DNA of 64,000 nucleotides from DASRDB01 sp035652815 (lineage in GTDB: Bacteria; Chloroflexota; Ktedonobacteria; Ktedonobacterales; Ktedonobacteraceae): positions 62,001-126,000 of the forward strand of contig DASRDB010000009.1 of the NCBI GenBank assembly GCA_035652815.1, read 5' to 3'. The position numbers and the translations under genes were made by a program. The stretch's first letter is position 1. The number at the start of each line of letters is the position of its first letter. Under the pieces are notes generated by a model. It was not told where the DNA came from. It searched no databases and saw only the letters and a program-made list of their open reading frames with translations. Below, piece after piece: positions 58,489-64,000 of the stretch.

Positions 58489-59706
58489 TTACGAATATGT
58501 CGTGTTTGTGGTCAGGTTGGCAGCAAGCTCCCGGGTTACACGCCTCGCCCAGGCGGTAGTTTCAAGGATTGCCGGGATATCCGGCTGCTCAACCGGTGTA
58601 TGACGCTCTAACACTTCCTTAATCAAGCGCGCTATTTCCAGGAAGCGTATTTTTCCATCCAGGAACAGCGCAACCGCCTCCTCGTCAGCCCCTACCAGGA
58701 CCGAGGGGTACGTTCCGCCGCGCTTTGCCGCCTCTAAGGCCAGCCTGAAGCAGGGAAAACGTTCGAGTTCAAGCGCTTCAAAGTGTAACTTGCCTATCTT
58801 CGGCCAGCCCAACTCACGTACCAGCCCCGTCCCTTGCGTATTCAGGCGTTCTGGATAGCTCAGCGCGTATTGAATAGGCAGGTGCATACTCGGCAGGCTG
58901 GCCTGCATCTTGATCGAGCCATCAATATATTCAACCATCGAGTGTATAATACTCTCCGGGTGAACCACTACCTCGATGCCTTCATAAGGCATATCAAAAA
59001 GCCAGTGGGCCTCGATAACCTCTAACCCTTTATTCATTAGAGTCGCCGAATCAATGGTAATCTTTGGCCCCATGCGCCATGTCGGATGCGCCAGCGCCTG
59101 CTCCACCGTCACGGCCTGCACTTCTTCCAGTGTCGCCCGGCGGAAAGGGCCACCCGAGGCGGTGATAATCAGGCGGCGCACATTCTCCACACGCTCCCCA
59201 CACAGGCTCTGCCAGAGCGCGCTATGCTCGCTGTCAATGGGCAGAATCGGCACTTCCGCCTTTCTGGCGGCCTCCATGACGAGGTGTCCGGCCATCACGA
59301 GCGTCTCTTTGTTCGCTAAAGCAATGGTTTTGCCAGCCGCAATCGCCGCCAGTGTTGGCCTCAATCCCACCAGTCCAGAGGTAGCGGCAACGACTATATC
59401 CACATCGGGATGCGTGGCGACCGCGAGTAATCCCTCTTCGCCCAGCAAAACACCTGGTATTGCCTTCTTCACCGCCTTCGCACTAGAAGGCGAATCAGCA
59501 AAGCAGGCAACCACAGATGGGGAAAATTCTGACGCCTGCTGTTGCAGAAGCTCAACATTGCTGCGCGCCGCCAGCGCCACCACACGAAAATGTTCGGGGA
59601 AGCAGCGTACCACATCCAGCGTCTGCCGTCCGATAGACCCGGTACTGCCGAGTAAGGCAATGCGCCGAGGAAAATTGGGTATATGTTTATATTCGTTAAT
59701 TGACAT
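58489..59706 (-). CDS. dxr: 1-deoxy-D-xylulose 5-phosphate reductoisomerase
   Basis: Second MEP enzyme: DXP to MEP with NADPH and a divalent metal. 405 residues with the NADPH motif LLGSTGSIGRQTLDVV, the NKETLVMAGHL loop, the metal/substrate site IDSEHSALWQSL (Asp, Ser, Glu) and KITIDSATLMNKGLEVIEAHWLF. Intact and close to the usual 390-400. In the operon between cdsA and rseP. Confidence 0.97.
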   Translation of the reverse strand: MSINEYKHIPNFPRRIALLGSTGSIGRQTLDVVRCFPEHFRVVALAARSNVELLQQQASEFSPSVVACFADSPSSAKAVKKAIPGVLLGEEGLLAVATHPDVDIVVAATSGLVGLRPTLAAIAAGKTIALANKETLVMAGHLVMEAARKAEVPILPIDSEHSALWQSLCGERVENVRRLIITASGGPFRRATLEEVQAVTVEQALAHPTWRMGPKITIDSATLMNKGLEVIEAHWLFDMPYEGIEVVVHPESIIHSMVEYIDGSIKMQASLPSMHLPIQYALSYPERLNTQGTGLVRELGWPKIGKLHFEALELERFPCFRLALEAAKRGGTYPSVLVGADEEAVALFLDGKIRFLEIARLIKEVLERHTPVEQPDIPAILETTAWARRVTRELAANLTTNTTYS

Positions 59707-59786
59707 GTCTTACACAACGAATCGGGCGAACCCTCATCGTTCGCCCTCTCTATCTATATATACGATTATAACACCGGAAAGTTCGT

Positions 59787-60701
59787 CTAGAATTTCCCGA
59801 TCAGTTGCGCGAAAATATAAACCACAATCACTGCGAAGATGATGCTATCAATGCGGTCTAGAATACCTCCATGTCCCGGCATGATCTGTCCACTATCCTT
59901 CACGTGTGTCTGTCTCTTTATTAACGACTCGGCCAGATCGCCAAGTGTCGCGGCTATGCCAATCAAGATTCCCAACAGTATCGCCAGGTACCAGGGCACG
60001 CCAAGAGGGCGCACCGTCAGCAGCACAGACGAGATGATAGAGAAGATCAGGCCACCTACCACACCCTCCCAGCTTTTCGCGGGACTGATGCGCGGAGCCA
60101 GCTTATGCCGCCCGAAGAAGTGCCCGGCAAAGAACGCGCCTGTATCAAAACCCCAGCAACCGACCAGCACCGCCAACACCCACCAGAAACCTGGACTGAT
60201 CCCTACCTGATATCCCCGCAACAACGGCAACAGGCTCAAAGGCCAGCCCAGGTAGAGCGCAATCGCTAGCGTCAGCGCCCAATCGAGCAATGTTCCATCC
60301 AATCGCTTGCGGAAAAAGAGCAAAGGGAACGTCACCACCAGCGCCATACTAAGGTCGATTTCAAGCAGCAACATTCGTTGTTGGGGAAACATGGCCGCGA
60401 TCAGGAAGAGCAGGCTGAGAACCAGGCTGAGCGATATGAGCGGGTGATACCCCTCGTGGAGCATCATCGCGTGCAACTCGTATGCCCCCAACGCCACAAG
60501 CAGAACACACGCGGCAAAAGCCCACCAGCCGCCAAACCAGACCACGGCCAGGACAATTGGTATACCCACAATTGCCGTGATGGTGCGCTGACCGACAGAA
60601 CGATACCATTGGCGCTCGGACTTCGCTCGGACATCTGCTTCTTGTACTTCTTGCTGACTAACGGGTTGCACGCGGCTCCTCTTCAGGTAGTCCTCTTTCA
60701 T
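59787..60701 (-). CDS. cdsA: Phosphatidate cytidylyltransferase
   Basis: Makes CDP-diacylglycerol for phospholipids. 304 residues; a soluble N-terminus, then about eight helices. The family signature near the C-terminus is complete: SLIKRQTHVKDSGQIMPGHGG followed by ILDRIDS. Membrane protein of the operon, between uppS and dxr. Confidence 0.95.
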   Translation of the reverse strand: MKEDYLKRSRVQPVSQQEVQEADVRAKSERQWYRSVGQRTITAIVGIPIVLAVVWFGGWWAFAACVLLVALGAYELHAMMLHEGYHPLISLSLVLSLLFLIAAMFPQQRMLLLEIDLSMALVVTFPLLFFRKRLDGTLLDWALTLAIALYLGWPLSLLPLLRGYQVGISPGFWWVLAVLVGCWGFDTGAFFAGHFFGRHKLAPRISPAKSWEGVVGGLIFSIISSVLLTVRPLGVPWYLAILLGILIGIAATLGDLAESLIKRQTHVKDSGQIMPGHGGILDRIDSIIFAVIVVYIFAQLIGKF

Positions 60702-60750
60702 GAACTACCAACGTGTAATGTTTGACGAGTTGCTTTATACCTATTATATC

Positions 60751-61539
60751 TTAGGAAGCCGAGAGACGTCCAAACCGCCGTTGCCGCTGGCGATAATTCT
60801 CCAAAGCAGCCCGCAAATCTTCCCGTCCGAAATCTGGCCACAGCGTCGGCGTCGAATAATACTCGCTGTAAGCCGACTGCCAGAGCAGGAAATTGCTCAC
60901 CCGCATCTCGCCTGCTGTGCGAATGACCAGATCGGGGTCGGGAAGGCCGCGTGTATATAGATACGAGCTGATTAATTCCTCGGTGATCGATTCCGGGTCG
61001 CGTCCATCGGCAATGATCTGCCGGATGGCATCCACCAGTTCGGCGCGCCCACCATAATTGAAGCAGACATTGAGGCCGATGCGGGTGTTATTGCGCGTCA
61101 GCTCGACGGAATCCCGCACCGCCTTCTGGATATCAGGAGAAAGATCTTGCAAACGACCAAGATGGCGCAGTCGCACTCCTTCACGATGCAGTTTCTCGAT
61201 GTCAGAACGAATCGTTTCCCAGAAGAGGCGCATTAACCCTTCTACCTCGGCGCGCGGTCTCCCCCAGTTCTCCGTAGAGAACGCATACACGCTCAGCATC
61301 TCAATACCTTCATCCGTCGCGCACTCGAGTACTCTACGCAGCGCATTCACCCCGGCTTTGTGACCCGCAATACGCGGCAGATGACGCTTCGTTGCCCAGC
61401 GCCCGTTGCCATCCATAATGATGGCTAGGTGGCGCAGAACTGGCTGGCTTGGTGCTGTAGGCGCGGGCTGCTCTTTCGTTACGGATTGTGACTGCCCATT
61501 TCCCTTCACGGAAGAGAAATAGTTGTGAATCCTGGTCAA
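60751..61539 (-). CDS. uppS: Isoprenyl (undecaprenyl) diphosphate synthase, cis-type
   Basis: Builds the C55 lipid carrier for cell-wall sugars from farnesyl diphosphate and IPP. 262 residues with LAIIMDGNGRWA (catalytic Asp), GHKAGVNALR, SVYAFSTENW and the RTAGEMRVSNFLLWQSAYSEYY substrate motif. About 30 extra N-terminal residues (Ser/Gln rich) precede the family start. Ends one base before the frr start region; transcribed between frr and cdsA. Confidence 0.97.
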   Translation of the reverse strand: MTRIHNYFSSVKGNGQSQSVTKEQPAPTAPSQPVLRHLAIIMDGNGRWATKRHLPRIAGHKAGVNALRRVLECATDEGIEMLSVYAFSTENWGRPRAEVEGLMRLFWETIRSDIEKLHREGVRLRHLGRLQDLSPDIQKAVRDSVELTRNNTRIGLNVCFNYGGRAELVDAIRQIIADGRDPESITEELISSYLYTRGLPDPDLVIRTAGEMRVSNFLLWQSAYSEYYSTPTLWPDFGREDLRAALENYRQRQRRFGRLSAS

Positions 61540-61540
61540 T

Positions 61541-62098
61541 TTAGACCTCCAATATCTCCAACTCCTTAGATTTACCGACCTTATCCATCTCGTCGATGTA
61601 GCGGTCGGTGAGCTTCTGCAAGCGGTCAGTGCCGCGCTTCAGCTCATCCTCGGAAATCTCTTTCTTTTTTTCGCGATCTCGTAATTTATCTTGTACGTCT
61701 CGACGAATGTTCCGAATGGCAACCTTATGCTCATCCATTTTCTTGTGGAGGTTCTTGACCATCTCACGACGGCGCTCCTCAGTGAGCGGTGGAATCGCAA
61801 GGCGAATCACCTGGCCGTCGTTATTGGGATTGATGCCGAGGTCAGACTTTTGAATGGCCTTCTCGATATCGGTCAGCATCTTGCGGTCCCAGGGCTGGAT
61901 GACCAGCAGGCGCGCTTCCGGCACCGTGATCGTCGCAAGCTGATTGACCGGCGTTGGTGTGCCGTAATAATCCACTGAAATACGCTCTAATAGCGCAGAA
62001 CTGGCGCGACCGGTGCGAATCGAAGACAGGTCATGCTTCAGGGCCTCTACGGCCTTCTGCATACGTCGCTCAGCATCCCCAAATAGATCGTCTACCAT
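61541..62098 (-). CDS. frr: Ribosome recycling factor
   Basis: Separates post-termination ribosomes with EF-G. 185 residues, standard. Conserved LSSIRTGRASSALLERISVDYYGTPTPVNQLA, IPPLTEERRREMVKNLHKKM, and the long charged helix NIRRDVQDKLRDREKKKEISEDE. Sits in the pyrH-frr-uppS order common in bacteria. Confidence 0.98.
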   Translation of the reverse strand: MVDDLFGDAERRMQKAVEALKHDLSSIRTGRASSALLERISVDYYGTPTPVNQLATITVPEARLLVIQPWDRKMLTDIEKAIQKSDLGINPNNDGQVIRLAIPPLTEERRREMVKNLHKKMDEHKVAIRNIRRDVQDKLRDREKKKEISEDELKRGTDRLQKLTDRYIDEMDKVGKSKELEILEV

Positions 62099-62192
62099 AG
62101 CAATGCTCCCTTCGTAGCAGCGCTCACGTGAGCGCCGCGATCTCTGCGATGTACCATCCTCTTGCTACAACGAACAGGATTTGCACACGGCT

Positions 62193-62951
62193 TCAACGAC
62201 TGACACTCCACTCAGGCTCTTCCATGTCATGCACCAGCGTGCCACGTTTCTTGCCGCACACAATATCCTCCAACGCCCCCGTCTCGTTCAGATCGAAGAC
62301 CACAATGGGCAGGTGGTTATCCTTGCACAGGGAAAGCGCGGTGCTGTCCATGACCTTCAGCCCCATATTGAGCGCCCGCATATAGCTCAACTCCTCGAAC
62401 TTGTGAGCGTTGGAGTTTCGCATGGGATCATCGTCGTAGACACCATCCACTTTGGTTGCCTTCAGTAACACTTGAGCATTGAGTTCAACAGCACGTAGAG
62501 CCGCCGCCGTATCGGTCGTGAAAAATGGATTGCCGCTGCCCGCCGCCAGGATCACCACGCGCCCCTTCTCCAGGTGGCGCACCGCCCGGCGACGAATAAA
62601 CGGCTCGGCAACGGGCGGCATCTCGATGGCCGTCTGCACGCGCGTTACCATGCCAAGTTTCTCCATCGCGTCTTGCATCGCCAGCGAGTTCATGACCGTC
62701 GCCAGCATGCCCATGTAATCGGCGGTCGCCCGATCAATACCCGTCGCGGCGGCATCAGCCCCACGCCAGATATTGCCACCACCGATTACAATGGCGATCT
62801 GCACACCAAGCGCATGCACGCGCTGGATCTCCTTCGCGATACGCCGCACCGTTTCCGCGTCGATGCCATAGCCTTTGCGCGGGCAAAGCGCCTCGCCGCT
62901 CAATTTCAACAGAATTCGGTGATAAACCAGGGATGAGGTATCTTGAGACAT
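62193..62951 (-). CDS. pyrH: Uridylate (UMP) kinase
   Basis: Phosphorylates UMP to UDP. 252 residues, amino-acid-kinase fold: RILLKLSGEAL near the N-terminus, IVIGGGNIWRG (phosphate loop), ADYMGMLATVMNSLA, and TDTAAALRAVELNAQVLLKATKVDGVYD. Normal length for bacterial PyrH, a hexamer usually regulated by GTP and UTP. Ends with a short extra tail after GTLVHD. Confidence 0.97.
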   Translation of the reverse strand: MSQDTSSLVYHRILLKLSGEALCPRKGYGIDAETVRRIAKEIQRVHALGVQIAIVIGGGNIWRGADAAATGIDRATADYMGMLATVMNSLAMQDAMEKLGMVTRVQTAIEMPPVAEPFIRRRAVRHLEKGRVVILAAGSGNPFFTTDTAAALRAVELNAQVLLKATKVDGVYDDDPMRNSNAHKFEELSYMRALNMGLKVMDSTALSLCKDNHLPIVVFDLNETGALEDIVCGKKRGTLVHDMEEPEWSVSR

Positions 62952-62986
62952 CTATCGTAGCACTCCCATGCGATTGTTGGAATTGA

Positions 62987-63010
62987 AGCCTCCCGATTGG
63001 GAGGCTTCAT
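62987..63010. promoter_or_regulatory. Hairpin between tsf and pyrH
   Basis: GAAGCCTCCC-GATT-GGGAGGCTTC, a perfect 10-bp stem, with no T-tract. It could be an RNA processing or partial-termination site in the operon. Confidence 0.6.
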
Positions 63011-63016
63011 TACGCC

Positions 63017-63613
63017 TTATTCGCCCAGCGCAAAACGGCTGAAGCGCCGCACAACGATATTCTCGCCGGTTTCAGCAATGACCTTTTTCACAAGGTCGCT
63101 TACAATAACGGCCTCATCCTTGACCCAGGGCTGCATCAGCAGCACCTGCTCACCCAGTTGTTTCTTGAGCTTGCCGTTGACTACCTCTTCGCGCCGCCCC
63201 TCCGGCACCCTTGCCATCGAGGGGTCCTCCAGAATCTCCTTGCGCGCCTGCTCCACGACCTCGGCAGGAACATCCTCATACGAGATGTACTTCGGATTCA
63301 TACCGACGATCTGCAAAGCCAGGTCGCTTGCAAGCTGGCGGAAGGCTTCACTACGCGCCACAAAATCGGTGCTACAGTTGAGTTCCAGCAGCACACCCAC
63401 CCTGTGGTTGTGATGCACATACGAGAAAATGCCGCCCTCTTTGGTCTCGCGACCCGCAGCCATCATTTTCTCCGCCTTGTGACCGCTCCGCTCCTCCAGG
63501 TACTTGACGGCATCGTCCCAGCTCTGCGCCTCGTCGAAAGCCTTTTTGCAATCGGCGAAGGTCGCCCCTGTCTGCTCGCGCAATTTCTTGACATCTGCGG
63601 CGGTATAGTTCAT
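63017..63613 (-). CDS. tsf: Elongation factor Ts
   Basis: Nucleotide exchange factor for EF-Tu. 198 residues, the short form also seen in Thermus and Chloroflexota, shorter than the 280-290 of enterobacteria. N-terminal UBA-like helix region (VKKLREQTGATFADCKKAF), and the core motif NCSTDFVAR; the usual Glu of NCETDFVAR is Ser here. Upstream on the same strand is rpsB. Confidence 0.96.
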   Translation of the reverse strand: MNYTAADVKKLREQTGATFADCKKAFDEAQSWDDAVKYLEERSGHKAEKMMAAGRETKEGGIFSYVHHNHRVGVLLELNCSTDFVARSEAFRQLASDLALQIVGMNPKYISYEDVPAEVVEQARKEILEDPSMARVPEGRREEVVNGKLKKQLGEQVLLMQPWVKDEAVIVSDLVKKVIAETGENIVVRRFSRFALGE

Positions 63614-63745
63614 AGTCTGTTAACTCCTCAATCTCATTGTTGTATGATACTTAGGCCAGTAGGGCCAGTACAACCGCTACTGACCATCTTTTTTGGCACT
63701 CGAGTGCTTGACATGTTTGATACACTAACTGATTACGACAAGATG

Positions 63746-63781
63746 AAGCGGGAGACGGGAACATTCGTCCCTATCTCCCGC
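63746..63781. promoter_or_regulatory. Hairpin in the rpsB-tsf spacer
   Basis: GCGGGAGA-c-GGGA / TCCC-ta-TCTCCCGC stem with a 7-base loop. No T-tract. Candidate attenuator or processing site separating rpsB from the downstream genes. Confidence 0.5.
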
Positions 63782-63837
63782 CTTCTCAATTGTATGTTTG
63801 CCCCAACGAATCGGGAGGGGGGCATGTGCCTTCTCGC

Positions 63838-64000
63838 CTAGAGCGCCTCCTCAGCTACTACCAGTTCAGGCTCGGCTGGAGCAGGTACACTGGCATTTGC
63901 GCCGTTCTCAGACGTTCCGGCGGTATCAGCAGTTGTTTCTCCAGGAGCCGGTAACGCCTCAACGGGTTCTGCCGCTTCAGTGGCCTCAGCAACTCCCTCC
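63838..64000 (-). CDS. rpsB: Ribosomal protein S2, C-terminal end only (partial)
   Basis: The last 53 residues of an open frame that runs out of the window. They are Glu/Ala/Pro/Thr-rich, ending ELVVAEEAL then TAG. This low-complexity acidic tail has no motif of its own. The rpsB identity rests on position, since rpsB nearly always lies directly before tsf, and on similar acidic tails on S2 in some Gram-positive-like phyla. The rest of the gene must be read outside the window. Confidence 0.75.
   Translation of the reverse strand, partial: EGVAEATEAAEPVEALPAPGETTADTAGTSENGANASVPAPAEPELVVAEEAL

Overview
This window is a stretch of a bacterial chromosome, most likely from Chloroflexota, class Ktedonobacteria. 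That placement is an inference from gene content and protein style: a stand-alone MglA-like GTPase, a DUF4388 protein, a CHAT/TPR protein beside a sigma factor and a zinc-finger anti-sigma, Pro/Ser-rich surface proteins, an MEP isoprenoid pathway and a large load of palindromic intergenic repeats. No rRNA is present to confirm it. Coding density is high and most genes look intact.

Layout. 0.2-2 kb: arsenic detoxification pair (arsC, arsN2-like) and a membrane-anchored FKBP. 2.2-5.3 kb: mnmA-lepA with a leader hairpin. 5.3-7.1 kb: two look-alike four-helix membrane proteins. 7.2-7.7 kb: a promoter-to-terminator transcription unit with no normal gene, read here as an unassigned structured RNA. 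7.9-12 kb: SRPBCC protein, cupredoxin lipoprotein, small coiled-coil protein, MFS transporter. 12-15 kb: ABC-2 exporter whose two transcription units carry copies of the same promoter plus terminator-like leader. 15-21.2 kb: O-methyltransferase, AidB-like acyl-CoA dehydrogenase, lipid kinase, PAP2 phosphatase, ABC ATPase, GNAT. 21.4-27.3 kb: dxs, an acidic/basic low-complexity protein, glutamate dehydrogenase, gatB. 27.5-34.4 kb: MglA-type GTPase, NarL-type regulator, glycogen phosphorylase, HutF-like deiminase. 34.4-39.5 kb: sigma factor, anti-sigma, CHAT-TPR protein. 39.8-45 kb: DUF4388 protein, Cache/HAMP receptor, hydrolase, amino-acid permease. 45.2-49.8 kb: aroQ-pepQ-efp-accB-xseA-xseB-DUF212 operon. 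49.9-52.6 kb: secreted CHAP/beta-propeller protein. 52.9-55.9 kb: tRNA-Val with degenerate tRNA pieces around it, and a group II intron. 55.9-64 kb: the translation/lipid/isoprenoid operon rpsB-tsf-pyrH-frr-uppS-cdsA-dxr-rseP-ispG, with rpsB cut by the window end.

How it works together. dxs, dxr and ispG supply three steps of the MEP pathway, feeding uppS (undecaprenyl carrier) beside cdsA (phospholipid precursor). Translation functions are dense: lepA, mnmA, efp, gatB, tsf, frr, rpsB and tRNA-Val.

Most notable points: (1) the orphan RNA unit at 7.24-7.68 kb with an embedded 18-codon leader-like ORF; (2) an AccB-like protein whose biotin-accepting lysine is replaced by asparagine, beside an EF-P whose tip lysine is arginine; (3) two families of long hairpin repeats plus one singleton, which occupy seven of the nine convergent gene junctions while the other two have ordinary terminators; (4) the duplicated attenuator-like leader of the ABC exporter; (5) the sigma/anti-sigma/CHAT cluster; (6) a beta-propeller interrupted inside one repeat by a long Pro/Ser linker; (7) a tRNA-Val locus with pseudo-tRNA halves on both sides of a group II intron.
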